A stretch of 64,000 nucleotides of DNA from JAOUGY01 sp963792365 (GTDB lineage Bacteria; Actinomycetota; Acidimicrobiia; Spongiisociales; ZC4RG35). The notes under the pieces were generated by a model. The model had not been told where the DNA came from, ran no database searches, and worked only from the letters and a program-made list of their open reading frames with translations. Positions within the stretch are counted from its first letter, which is position 1; every line of letters begins with the position of its first letter. The stretch covers positions 930,001 to 994,000 of the forward strand of contig CAWBVW010000001.1 in the NCBI GenBank assembly GCA_963792365.1. The letters run 5' to 3'. Below, piece by piece: positions 35,178 to 43,905 of the stretch. The translations under genes and the position numbers were made by a program.

Positions 35178-35948
35178 ATGATCACCTCTCACGCAGGCGT
35201 GTCCCAAGGGTTGTCGGTCGGTCGGCGGATCGGAATCGCCGGCCTGGCCGCCCTTTTGGGTGGGGTCTTGGTTCTCGGAATCGGGGGCCGGTTGGCGATG
35301 CGTCTGTCGGGGGCGATGGCGATCACGAACGACGCAAACACCCGGTTCATGTTGACAGGCGACGGATTCCGGATCGGACACATCAGCCTCGACGGGTCGC
35401 TCGGCCTCGTTCTCTTCGGCGGAGTGTTCGGCTCGATCATCGCCGGTGGCTACTGGGCTCTGCTGAAGGACCACCTCCCACGGAAGCGACGACTCCTCCT
35501 TGCAGGCGTCGCAGCGGCCGCCGTCGGGGGTAATGCATTCGTCCGGACCGACAACATCGACTTCGTGATATTGCAGCCGGTGATCATGAACGTCGTGCTC
35601 TATCCGGTCTTGTGTGCAATCGCCGGAGTCACGATCGTCGCCCTGGACCACAAGATCGAAGGGCTTGCACGGACTTCGACGATCCTGAGTAGCGCCCTGC
35701 TCACGGCATTCGGGATGGTAGGTGCGGCGATGGTCGGGACGCTCATGATCGTGAGCGTGCTCGACGACCCGTGGCCGGCACTCGAGCTGGCGGCGCTTTC
35801 GGCGGTCACCGTTCCGTTGTGGGTACGAGAGATCATGGGTCGCGAACCAGTCGTGTGGCTGACGCGATCGGCCGGGTTCGTGGCCGGCGCCGTGATCCTC
35901 GCCGAGTGGATGCGGCTGGTCAGAACTGCGGCGTTGATCCTGCAGTGA
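35178..35948 (+). CDS. Integral membrane protein of unknown function
   Basis: A 256-residue protein with about seven hydrophobic segments (for example IGIAGLAALLGGVLVLGIGG, LFGGVFGSIIAGGYWALL and FVAGAVILAEWMRLV). A conserved-looking extracytoplasmic loop (NDANTRFMLTGDGFRIGHIS) follows the first segment. No transporter or enzyme motif is recognised. The ATG at 35178 was chosen because the membrane segments begin soon after it; no clear ribosome site is visible. Confidence 0.65.
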   Translation: MITSHAGVSQGLSVGRRIGIAGLAALLGGVLVLGIGGRLAMRLSGAMAITNDANTRFMLTGDGFRIGHISLDGSLGLVLFGGVFGSIIAGGYWALLKDHLPRKRRLLLAGVAAAAVGGNAFVRTDNIDFVILQPVIMNVVLYPVLCAIAGVTIVALDHKIEGLARTSTILSSALLTAFGMVGAAMVGTLMIVSVLDDPWPALELAALSAVTVPLWVREIMGREPVVWLTRSAGFVAGAVILAEWMRLVRTAALILQ

Positions 35949-35993
35949 AACTCGCTCGGCGGACGCGCCGTGCTCCCCGTTAGGGTCGCGGCG

Positions 35994-38375
35994 ATGAGTC
36001 GCGACTCCGCCGACGTTGCCTGCACGCTGGTGAACCGGCGCGCGCAGATCGCCGAGCTCTGGCATGCCATCCAGGCAGCCGACCGCGTCGCCATCGACAC
36101 CGAAGTGCCGATCGACGGACCCCGCAAGGGCGAACTACGTGTGATGTCGATCGCCACCCGGTCGGAATCCGGCGAGCAAGCATTTGTCGTCGACGCCCGA
36201 GACCTGGACCCCACGCTGCTCGGCCCGATGCTCGACGGAGTGACCGCCGACGCCTGGAACGCCAACTTCGACGCCCGAGTGATCGACGCCGCCGTGTGGC
36301 ACTCCTCGGACACCACGCCCGGCATCACGTGGTGGGACGCCCAGCTGGGCGACGCCCTCATCCACCAGGGACGGAGCGGGTTCAGCTGGTATCACGGACT
36401 GGCCTGGGCGACCTCGCACTATCTGGGCATCGACGCCGAGGGCAAAGGCACGGTCCAGCTGTCATACACCGCCACCGACGATCTGACCCCCGAACAGATC
36501 TCCTATGCGGCGGCCGACGCCCTCCACACCCTCTGGGTCGCCGATGAGATCCGCTCCGAAATCGAACGCTCTCGACTCACCGAGATCTGCCAGATCGAAC
36601 AGGACGCACGCCCGTTTCTCGACCAGATGGAGCGCACGGGTCTGCCGTTCGACTGGGAGGGTTGGCGCACCGAGCTGGAGCGCATCGAAACCCGGCATCG
36701 GTCGGTGATCGACCGTCTGGCCATGCTCACCGGTGGTGGACAGGCGACGCTGTTCGACCAGACCGTGGAGCCCACGTGGAACCCCGCGTCGGACCCGCAG
36801 GTACGCGAGGTGCTGAACCGGTGGGCGGAACCGGAGGTCCGGGCATGGACCCTGAGCCGTGACGGGGCTGCTCGGCTCCTCACCGGTAGCGACTCGCTGA
36901 GGGCGGGCGTGCTGAAGGAGATCGGCGGCGAGCTGTGCCAAACGCTGCTCGAGTTCCGCAACCAGGCGAAGATCCTCACCACCTACGGCGACTCGATCGC
37001 CGAGCACCTCCATCCCGACGGTCGCCTCAGGCCCCAGTACCTGCAGGTGGTCGGTACCAACACCGGACGGCTGGCCAGCCGAAACCCCAATGCCCAGAAC
37101 TTCACGCCGCTGATGAAGCCATACCTGCGACCCAACCACCCGGACCGAGTGTTCGTTCACGCCGACCTCAGCCAGGCCGAACTTCGCTACCTGGCACAGG
37201 TGGCCGAAGACGAGCCCCTCCGACTGGCCTTCGCCCGGGGGGACGACGTCCATGTGACGACTGCCGCCTCCATGTTCGGGTTCGACCCCGACGAGCTCGC
37301 CCGCACCGATCCCACGCGGTTCAAGCGGCTGAGGCAGATCGCCAAGGCGCTCAATTTCGGAATCGCCTACGGATCGGGACCGGCGGCGCTCGGCCGGTCG
37401 CTCACGAGCGAGGGAACTCCGACGACCACCGACGAGGCCGCGGAACTGCTCACCCAGTACCGCCGTACCTACCCGGGGACCGCCACCTGGGCGGAGAACC
37501 GAATTGCCGAGATCCGTCAGATCAGCGAGGAGACTGCGGCCATCGACTGGCCGATGTCTATGCGTCTCGCCCGTGGCTTCCGCGACGTCCACGCCATCCG
37601 GAGGGAGCTGCGAGAGACCCTGAACCGCTGGCCGACCGCAGAGGAGATCGTCGAGCAGCATCCAGACCGACTCGGGTCGGATGTCGATGCTCTCCGAGAT
37701 GACGTCGAGTGGCTGCTCCGCTACTCCGCCCCGGTCGCGCTCGTCCCGGGCGGCAATCCATTTCGGTTCTCCAGCCGGACGCTCGCCGGCCGGCGCCAGC
37801 AGTTCGAGCTGCACCTCGATCGGTTGTTCCTCGGAACCGTGATCGCAGCGTTCCGATCCGACGAACCCGGGTTCGCCGAGGTTCGTCGGCGGTTCGTGCT
37901 CGACCACGGGGTGGAACTCCCCCATGGCGAGCCACGAGAGTCCGAGGTCGAACGGCTTTTCGAAGAGCGTCGCCTCCGCCGGTTCTTCGTCGAGACCATC
38001 TCCGCCGAGCTCGGCGAACAGACTGCTCACGCGTGTCTGGCTCGCTCGGCCCGTGAGCGGGTGTCGACGATGGTCAACGCCTGGCGCAATGCACCCATCC
38101 AGGGTGGCGTCGCAGACATCATGCTGGTCGCCTACGCCGACCTGCACCGGCGTCTCGCCGCCGTCCCGAGCGCCCGGCCGGTGCAGACCGTCCACGACTC
38201 GGTGGTCATCGAGTGCGACCGCACCGACGCCGACCGCGTCGTCGCGGAAGTCACCGCAGCGCTCGAAGCGGCCTCCCGCCGCTTCTGTCCCGACGTGGCA
38301 CCGAAGGCAGACGTCGACATCCGCACCTCGCTTGCCGAGGCAGACGTACTGGCTCCAGAGGAGAGTCGAGCGTGA
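35994..38375 (+). CDS. Family A DNA polymerase with 3'-5' exonuclease domain and a large insert
   Basis: A 793-residue DNA polymerase I-like enzyme without the 5'-3' exonuclease domain. Residues 1-190 form a DEDD-type 3'-5' exonuclease (AIDTE at 33-37, NANFDARVID, YAAADALHTLW). The polymerase motifs are A (ADLSQAELRYLAQV, about 390-403), B (RLRQIAKALNFGIAYGSG, about 445-462) and C (QTVHDSVVIE, His734-Asp735). Between motif B and NAPIQGG (about 699) lie about 240 residues, where E. coli PolI has about 80, so roughly 150 residues are inserted in the fingers/palm junction. All catalytic residues look intact. The start ATG at 35994 lacks a clear ribosome site. A separate 5'-3' exonuclease gene lies at 52230. 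Confidence 0.88.
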   Translation: MSRDSADVACTLVNRRAQIAELWHAIQAADRVAIDTEVPIDGPRKGELRVMSIATRSESGEQAFVVDARDLDPTLLGPMLDGVTADAWNANFDARVIDAAVWHSSDTTPGITWWDAQLGDALIHQGRSGFSWYHGLAWATSHYLGIDAEGKGTVQLSYTATDDLTPEQISYAAADALHTLWVADEIRSEIERSRLTEICQIEQDARPFLDQMERTGLPFDWEGWRTELERIETRHRSVIDRLAMLTGGGQATLFDQTVEPTWNPASDPQVREVLNRWAEPEVRAWTLSRDGAARLLTGSDSLRAGVLKEIGGELCQTLLEFRNQAKILTTYGDSIAEHLHPDGRLRPQYLQVVGTNTGRLASRNPNAQNFTPLMKPYLRPNHPDRVFVHADLSQAELRYLAQVAEDEPLRLAFARGDDVHVTTAASMFGFDPDELARTDPTRFKRLRQIAKALNFGIAYGSGPAALGRSLTSEGTPTTTDEAAELLTQYRRTYPGTATWAENRIAEIRQISEETAAIDWPMSMRLARGFRDVHAIRRELRETLNRWPTAEEIVEQHPDRLGSDVDALRDDVEWLLRYSAPVALVPGGNPFRFSSRTLAGRRQQFELHLDRLFLGTVIAAFRSDEPGFAEVRRRFVLDHGVELPHGEPRESEVERLFEERRLRRFFVETISAELGEQTAHACLARSARERVSTMVNAWRNAPIQGGVADIMLVAYADLHRRLAAVPSARPVQTVHDSVVIECDRTDADRVVAEVTAALEAASRRFCPDVAPKADVDIRTSLAEADVLAPEESRA

Positions 38376-38641
38376 GGCGAGTTGCCGTTCCGTATCCACG
38401 CTGTGGCTGACCGGGCCTGACGACCCGCATCTATCAGCGGTGGCCGATCGAGTTCGCGTTCACGCCAGGCCGCCCCACGGGGACGAGTGCGGGCCTTTCT
38501 CCGACGAAGTGTGGTCGTGCTGGGGCTACGAGTTCGGATCGACGAGAAACCCCCGGAACAGGGTCGAACGCTGTGGGTCTCACCGAAACTCGCACGCCGC
38601 GAGTGGGAAGGGCCGTACCGTTCCCTAGGAGTCGAGGATCG

Positions 38642-38657
38642 GATATGCTGGCATATC
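38642..38657 (+). promoter_or_regulatory. Palindromic operator/-10 region of the vapBC module
   Basis: GATATG and CATATC (38642-38647 and 38652-38657) form a perfect palindrome that ends one base before the VapB ATG. TATGCT inside it looks like a -10 box. With no ribosome site and the start codon about 9 bases after the -10, the mRNA is probably leaderless. The palindrome is a natural autoregulatory site for the VapB dimer. Confidence 0.55.
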
Positions 38658-38879
38658 ATGAAACGGACCACCGTGAAGCTGCCCGATGAGGTCGATGCCC
38701 GGCTCCGCCACGAGGCGGAACGGCGGGGAATCACGGTTTCTGAGCTGACCCGCGAAGCGATCGAGCAGCATCTCGGCGGTCGACAGCGCCACCTTCGCGC
38801 AGCAGGCGCCGGAAACAGCGGACGCGACGACATCTCCGAACGTATCGAAGAGATCCTCGCAGCCGAGGTGGCCCGATAA
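38658..38879 (+). CDS. vapB: VapB-type ribbon-helix-helix antitoxin
   Basis: A 73-residue antitoxin. The N-terminus MKRTTVKLPDEVDARLRHEA, then RGITVSELTREAIEQHL, is a textbook ribbon-helix-helix DNA-binding domain. The C-terminal tail (residues 50-73) should bind and block the toxin. It is encoded directly upstream of a PIN-domain toxin, overlapping it by 4 nt, and should repress its own promoter. Confidence 0.85.
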   Translation: MKRTTVKLPDEVDARLRHEAERRGITVSELTREAIEQHLGGRQRHLRAAGAGNSGRDDISERIEEILAAEVAR

Positions 38880-39289
38880 CCCTCCTCGTCGACGCGGGAC
38901 CCCTCTACGCCTACGTCGATGCCGACGATCGGCATCATGCCGAGTCGCTCGACCTGCTGCTGCGATACCCGGGGCCCCTGGTCGTTCCGGCTCTCGTGAT
39001 CACCGAAGTGGCGTACCTCATCGGGAGTCGGCTCGGCCCCGACGCCGAGGTCCGTTTCCTCGGGGACCTCGCGGCTGGTGAATTCTCCATCGAGAGCGTG
39101 ATGGCGGGCGACTGGCTTCGAATCGCCGAACTCGTGGCTCGATATCGCGACCTCTCCCTGGGGACAGTCGATGGCTCGGTCGTCGCAACCGCGGAGCGAC
39201 TCCGCATCACCACGATCGCCACGCTCGATCGCCGGCACTTTTCAGTCGTGCGCCCCACCCACACCGACGCGTTCGAGCTCTTGCCCTGA
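38876..39289 (+). CDS. vapC: VapC-type PIN-domain ribonuclease toxin, apparent ATA start
   Basis: A 137-residue PIN-domain protein, an RNase toxin. The metal ligands are present: the first Asp in LLVDAGPLYAYVD, the Glu in VITEVAYLIG and the Asp residues in LSLGTVDGSVVATAERL with TIATLDRRHF. The only ATG/GTG/TTG start in this frame (GTG at 38996) would delete the first Asp and the first 40 residues. The natural start therefore appears to be ATA at 38876, overlapping the antitoxin TAA as ATAA, where related operons have ATGA. A rare non-canonical start or a single-base error both fit. Confidence 0.75.
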   Translation: MTLLVDAGPLYAYVDADDRHHAESLDLLLRYPGPLVVPALVITEVAYLIGSRLGPDAEVRFLGDLAAGEFSIESVMAGDWLRIAELVARYRDLSLGTVDGSVVATAERLRITTIATLDRRHFSVVRPTHTDAFELLP

Positions 39290-39349
39290 GACGCCACGCG
39301 CCATGAAGCCGACGGCTCGGCGGGCTGCTCGTGGTGGCAAGCTGTGTGC

Positions 39350-41818
39350 ATGTCAACCCAGCTTGTTCCCGACATCCCGGACCGCGCTCGAGTGGTGATC
39401 ATCGGAGGCGGCATCATCGGCGTCAGCGTCGCCTATCACCTGGCCGACCTCGGCTGGATTGATGTGGTCGTGTGCGAGCGGGACCGCCTGACGTCGGGGA
39501 CCACCTGGCACGCAGCCGGACTGATGGTCACGTTCGGGTCGATGTCGTCGACATCGACTGAGATGCGCCTCTACACCCGTGATCTGTACACCCGGCTCGA
39601 GGCAGAGACGGGCCTCAGCACCGGTTTCAAGCCGGTCGGATTCATCGAACTGGCCGCCGACACCGACCGGCTGGAGGAGTACCGGAGGGTCGCTGCCTTC
39701 AACCGTTTCTGCGGTGTCGACGTGCACGAGATCGGTCCGGACGAGGTCCGTAGTCGATTCCCGCTCGCTCGCACCGAGGACATCCTCGCAGGCTTCTTGG
39801 TCCCCGAAGACGGGCGGGTCAACCCGGTCGACGCCACCATGTCGCTCGCGTCCGGTGCCCGCCGAAAAGGAGTTCGCATCCTCGAGGGTACGCCGGTGAC
39901 CGGCATCATCTCGGATCGGGGGGCGGTGACCGGTGTGCGGACACCGAGGGGCGACATCGAAGCCGAATACGTCGTCAACTGTGCCGGAATGTGGGCACGC
40001 CAGCTCGGCGACGAAGCCGGGATCACCATCCCGCTGCAGGCCGCCGAGCACTACTACCTCATCACGGAACAGATCCCGGAGATCGACGGGTCGTGGCCGG
40101 TGATCGAAGACCCCGCCTCCCACGCCTATTACCGCGAAGAGGTGGGAGGGCTGATGATCGGGCTGTTCGAGCCGCAGTGCGCGCCGTGGAACGTGGACCG
40201 CATACCGGAGACGTTCTCGTTCGGCGAGATCTCACCCGACTGGGACCGCATGGGGCCGTACCTGGAAACTGCGATGAGTCGTGTCCCGATCTCACACGAG
40301 ACGGGCATACGGAAGTTCTTCTGCGGCCCCGAGAGCTTCACCCCGGATCTCTCCCCGGTGGTCGGCGAAGCACCCGAGCTGCGTAACTACTTCGTCGCGG
40401 CCGGCCTCAATTCGATCGGAATCCTCACCGGAGGCGGCCTCGGCCGACTGGTCGCCAGATGGATCGTGGACGGACGGCCGGACACCGACGTCACCGGTAT
40501 CAACATCGATCGGCTTCTCCCCTATCAGACCGATCCCGACTACCGCCGGCAACGGACGGTGGAGTCGCTCGGGATGGTCTACCAATGCCACTACCCGAAC
40601 CGGTCGATGCAGACGGCCCGAGGCGCGAAGCTGTCTCCGATCCACGACCGGCTCGCCGCTCGCGGCGCGTACTTCCGCGAAGTGAGCGGCTGGGAGGGCG
40701 CGGACTGGTACGCCCCCGAAGGCGAGAAGCCGGCCGTCGACCAGCTGTCGTGGGGGCGCGAGAATTGGTTCCCGTACTGGCAGGCCGAGCACGAGGCGGC
40801 CCGCACCGGTGTCGTGGTGATGGACATGTCGTTCATGTCCAAGTTCCGGGTCGAGGGCGCCGATTCCGGCGCACTGCTCGAGCGGATCTCGGCGAACCGA
40901 GTCGCCGGCGAACCCGGCTTCATCACGTACACGCAGTGGCTGAACGAGACAGGGAAGCTCGAGGCGGACCTCACAGTGACCATGCTCGACGACGGCCGGT
41001 TCTGGGTCGTCGCCACCGACACCGCCCACCGCCACGTCGAGACGTGGATGCGCCGTCACACGCTTTCGTCCGAGCGCGTCACCGTCACCGACGTCACCGC
41101 CGACCACGCCCAGATCAACGTCCAGGGTCCCCGGTCGCGTGAGCTGCTGCAGACTGTGACATCGGCCGACTTGTCCGACGCCGCCTTTCCGTTCAGGGCG
41201 GCTCGAGAGGTCGCCATCGGCTCCGCCCCGGTGCTGTGCATCCGCATCACCTACGTCGGCGAGCTCGGGTACGAGCTGTACGTGCCGGCGAATCAGGCGA
41301 TCGACGTGTACGACCGCATCGTTGCGGCAGGAGAAAGGTTCGACCTCGCACACGCCGGCTTGAAGGCCCTGGGCAGTCTGCGGATGGAGAAGGCGTATCG
41401 GGATTACGGCCACGACATCGACAACACGGACGCCGTGTGGGAGGCGGGGCTCGGATTCGCGGTCGACCTCGACAAACCCGGGGGGTTCATCGGGTGCGAG
41501 GCGGCAGCCGCCGCCAAGGCTGCCGGCCCCCCGACCTCCCGGCTGGTCCAGGTGCTGGTAACCGATCCCGAGCCGCTGATGTTCCACGGCGAGGTGGTGT
41601 ATCGAGACGGCAGCCCGGTCGGATACGTGCGCTCCGCGTCGTACGGCTTCTCGCTCGCCGGTGCGGTGGGACTGGCGATGGTCTCGGGCGACGACCCGAT
41701 CACACAGACCGCCATGGATGCCGCCGAGTGGGAGGTCGAGATCGCCGGCAACCGCTTCCCAGCAGTGGTGTCACTCCGCCCCCTGTACGACCCGACGAAC
41801 GTACGGATTCGAGCCTGA
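39350..41818 (+). CDS. Dimethylglycine/sarcosine dehydrogenase-like FAD oxidoreductase fused to a GcvT domain
   Basis: An 822-residue two-part enzyme. The N-terminal part (1 to about 400) is a DAO-type FAD domain with VVIIGGGIIGVSVAYHLADL and the TSGTTWHAAGL motif, in which His54 corresponds to the covalent FAD-linking His of dimethylglycine dehydrogenase. The C-terminal part (about 430-815) is an aminomethyltransferase (GcvT/T-protein) fold with MSFMSKFRVEGADSGALLER, QINVQGPRSRELLQ, YVGELGYELYVPANQAIDVY and LGSLRMEKAYRDYGHDID. The family demethylates N-methylated amines and passes the carbon to tetrahydrofolate. The start ATG at 39350 follows the vapC gene after 60 bases. The exact substrate is not certain. 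Confidence 0.88.
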   Translation: MSTQLVPDIPDRARVVIIGGGIIGVSVAYHLADLGWIDVVVCERDRLTSGTTWHAAGLMVTFGSMSSTSTEMRLYTRDLYTRLEAETGLSTGFKPVGFIELAADTDRLEEYRRVAAFNRFCGVDVHEIGPDEVRSRFPLARTEDILAGFLVPEDGRVNPVDATMSLASGARRKGVRILEGTPVTGIISDRGAVTGVRTPRGDIEAEYVVNCAGMWARQLGDEAGITIPLQAAEHYYLITEQIPEIDGSWPVIEDPASHAYYREEVGGLMIGLFEPQCAPWNVDRIPETFSFGEISPDWDRMGPYLETAMSRVPISHETGIRKFFCGPESFTPDLSPVVGEAPELRNYFVAAGLNSIGILTGGGLGRLVARWIVDGRPDTDVTGINIDRLLPYQTDPDYRRQRTVESLGMVYQCHYPNRSMQTARGAKLSPIHDRLAARGAYFREVSGWEGADWYAPEGEKPAVDQLSWGRENWFPYWQAEHEAARTGVVVMDMSFMSKFRVEGADSGALLERISANRVAGEPGFITYTQWLNETGKLEADLTVTMLDDGRFWVVATDTAHRHVETWMRRHTLSSERVTVTDVTADHAQINVQGPRSRELLQTVTSADLSDAAFPFRAAREVAIGSAPVLCIRITYVGELGYELYVPANQAIDVYDRIVAAGERFDLAHAGLKALGSLRMEKAYRDYGHDIDNTDAVWEAGLGFAVDLDKPGGFIGCEAAAAAKAAGPPTSRLVQVLVTDPEPLMFHGEVVYRDGSPVGYVRSASYGFSLAGAVGLAMVSGDDPITQTAMDAAEWEVEIAGNRFPAVVSLRPLYDPTNVRIRA

Positions 41819-41849
41819 GCGGCACGGGTCCCACGCAAGACCCAGACCC

Positions 41850-41898
41850 GTTTTCGCGCACAGAAGGTGCGCTATTCACGCACTTTGTGCGCGAAAAC
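41850..41898. terminator. Bidirectional hairpin between convergent genes (1)
   Basis: GTTTTCGCGCACA (41850-41862) pairs exactly with 41886-41898, and an inner GTGCG/CGCAC pair extends the stem. It lies between the plus-strand FAD/GcvT gene and the minus-strand membrane protein gene. Confidence 0.7.
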
Positions 41899-41908
41899 CC
41901 GGATCTCA

Positions 41909-41939
41909 GCCGACCCCCCGGGTCGTCCGGGGGGTCGGC
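41909..41939. terminator. Bidirectional hairpin between convergent genes (2)
   Basis: A 13-bp perfect GC-rich stem (41909-41921 with 41927-41939, 5-base loop) follows the first hairpin. Tandem hairpins would block read-through from both sides. Confidence 0.7.
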
Positions 41940-41953
41940 GTTCCGGATTGAAC

Positions 41954-43345
41954 TCAACCGCCGATGGCGGCCACGTACTGTGCCACGAGATTGCGGTGAG
42001 CTTCGCGCACCACCTCTGTGTCGAGCTTCATCCTGAGCCCGTCCACGAACAGGTCGGCGAACTGGTCCCGGGCGTTCGCCTCGACCCAATCCCGGTATCC
42101 AGCGACACCCGGGCCACTGGAAGGATCATTGAACTCGACCGGTGCACCGTCGGGGAAGTCGATACTCCAGATATAGCCATCAGCTCCGTTCCACAAGGTG
42201 ACGATCTGGTCACTGATCGTCCCTGGCTCGAGACCAGACACGGCCCGTTCCACACATCGAACCTGCGTTTCGCCGACGACGGTGCAGTCACGCTCATGCT
42301 GCATTCCGGTTACGGCCCCGAACCACGAGGTCTCGGCGTCCTGCCCACTCACATAACCGGACATCGGATGGAAGATCGCCTCGTATCCAGCCACATCTCC
42401 TGTATCGAACCGCTCCTGGAACGTGGCAACCACGTCGAGGAGAGGCGTGTCGGCAGGCAACGCCTGCTCTGCACGCGGTCCGGTCGATGTGAGGAAGAAC
42501 GGCACGAATTGGCGGTGACCCGCTCTGGCATCCTCCGTGTCGAGCTTCATGGTGAGCCCGTCGATGAACAACTCGGCGAACGCATCAGGGTTGATCCGCT
42601 CGAGCCAATCTCGATATGCAGCGACCCCTGGACCGTTGGTCGGATCGAAGAACTCGGTGGGCGCCGCGTCGGACACCTCGACCGAGGAGATGTAGCCGTC
42701 GGCTCCGTTCCAGAGCGTCGTGTACTCGTCACTCGCCGCACCGGGCTCGAGGCCAGACACGACTCGCTCCAGGCAGCGAACCTGGGTGTCGCTCACCACC
42801 TCACAGTCACGCTCATGCTGCAGCCCGGTGACGGCCCCGAACCAAGAGGCTTGGGCGTCGGAGCCACTCACGTATCCCGAGGCGGGATCGAAGATCGCCT
42901 CGTACCCGGACACGTCACCGAGGTCGAAGCGCGCTTGGAACACTCTGACCACCTCGAAGAGCGGTGTATCGGCGGACAGGGCGCCGGCCGCACGCGCGGC
43001 CACCGTCGTCGAGGTGGGTGCAGGCGTGGTCGTTGCAGATGTGTCGGCAACCGGCTGACGGTCGTTTCCTGTATCGAAACTGGTGGTGATCGCGAACACA
43101 AGGGCGATAGCCATCGCAGCGGCGATGGCGATGAGCGGTCCACGGCCACGTCGCCAGCCGTCTCTGGGCTCGTGACGCGGGTCGCTGGGTGGGCGGCGGG
43201 TCGTCGTGTCGGTCATTGCGGTGTTCCTCTCGTCGATGCGTGCGAGGAGTTCAGCTGAGGACAGCGCGCCGTCCGGGAGCGAGTCTGGCGACGGGACTGC
43301 GTTGGCAGACTCGATCAGCTCCACGATTGCGTTCATGTCGGTCAT
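41954..43345 (-). CDS. Sigma-factor-linked membrane protein with a duplicated extracytoplasmic domain
   Basis: A 463-residue protein. Residues 1-68 are polar and cytoplasmic, 70-88 form one membrane helix (LIAIAAAMAIALVFAI), and a Thr-rich linker leads to two tandem copies of a 160-residue domain (about 126-285 and 299-458). The copies share long phrases such as SWFGAVTG, QHERDC, QVRC, VSGLEPG and LWNGADGYI, plus paired cysteines. The fold looks NTF2/SnoaL-like. The gene starts inside the ECF sigma-factor stop (TGATG), so it is probably the anti-sigma factor or a sensor acting on it, although a zinc anti-sigma motif is not visible. Confidence 0.8.
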   Translation of the reverse strand: MTDMNAIVELIESANAVPSPDSLPDGALSSAELLARIDERNTAMTDTTTRRPPSDPRHEPRDGWRRGRGPLIAIAAAMAIALVFAITTSFDTGNDRQPVADTSATTTPAPTSTTVAARAAGALSADTPLFEVVRVFQARFDLGDVSGYEAIFDPASGYVSGSDAQASWFGAVTGLQHERDCEVVSDTQVRCLERVVSGLEPGAASDEYTTLWNGADGYISSVEVSDAAPTEFFDPTNGPGVAAYRDWLERINPDAFAELFIDGLTMKLDTEDARAGHRQFVPFFLTSTGPRAEQALPADTPLLDVVATFQERFDTGDVAGYEAIFHPMSGYVSGQDAETSWFGAVTGMQHERDCTVVGETQVRCVERAVSGLEPGTISDQIVTLWNGADGYIWSIDFPDGAPVEFNDPSSGPGVAGYRDWVEANARDQFADLFVDGLRMKLDTEVVREAHRNLVAQYVAAIGG

Positions 43346-43905
43346 CAGACAACCTCCCCGGACTCGGTCGAGGGGGGACTGCTCAGTGCGGCTCGCCGGC
43401 CGCCCTTCAGGATCTTCGATAGCTTCTTCAGCGCCCTCGTGTAACGGGCTTCAACGGCACGATGCGTGATGCCGAGGATCGTGCCGATCGCCTCATTCGA
43501 AAGGCCCTCCCACACCTTGAGGCGAACCAATTCCTGATCGTCCGGGCGGAGCGCGCTGATCGCAGCCAGCACCTCACGCTGTGCCTCGTTCCGGAGAACG
43601 ACGACCTCGGGGCCGTCGACATCCTCGACAGCCAAAGCTGCATGGCGGACGGCGAGAGCCATGCTCCGCCGGCCGCTCCGCTGCAGGTTCCGAACAACGT
43701 TGCGCGCCACGCCATAGAGCCACAAGAGCGCCTCGTCCCGGCCCGGCACCTGGTCGGGTCGTCGAAGTGCCACCAGGAATATCTCCGCTACGGCCTCGTT
43801 GGCGTCTTCGACAGGGAGCCTGCGCATGCAGTAGGCCAGCAGAGTCCGGTGGTGCGCGTCGAACAACGCCCTGAAATCATGATTTGTCGTCGAGGCAGCC
43901 GTCAC
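43345..43905 (-). CDS. ECF RNA polymerase sigma factor
   Basis: A 186-residue sigma-70 family factor of the ECF type. Region 2 is FRALFDAHHRTLLAYCMRRL with DANEAVAEIFLVALRRPDQV and ALLWLYGVARNVVRNLQRS. Region 4 is LRPDDQELVRLKVWEGLSNE and AIGTILGITHRAVEARYTRA. The GTG at 43905 (VTAASTTNHDF) has GGAG at good spacing; the GTG four codons earlier has none. The downstream overlapping membrane gene is its likely regulator, so the pair should control an envelope or secretion response. Its target promoters are unknown. Confidence 0.88.
   Translation of the reverse strand: MTAASTTNHDFRALFDAHHRTLLAYCMRRLPVEDANEAVAEIFLVALRRPDQVPGRDEALLWLYGVARNVVRNLQRSGRRSMALAVRHAALAVEDVDGPEVVVLRNEAQREVLAAISALRPDDQELVRLKVWEGLSNEAIGTILGITHRAVEARYTRALKKLSKILKGGRRAALSSPPSTESGEVV

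Noticed and set aside
34245..36065. 606-residue minus-strand open frame
   Set aside because: It crosses the SnoaL-like and membrane protein genes in antisense and is full of Asp/His/Arg with no domains. The plus-strand genes are clearly real.
36462..38399. 645-residue minus-strand open frame opposite the DNA polymerase
   Set aside because: The plus strand contains all polymerase motifs. The minus frame is a high-GC shadow.
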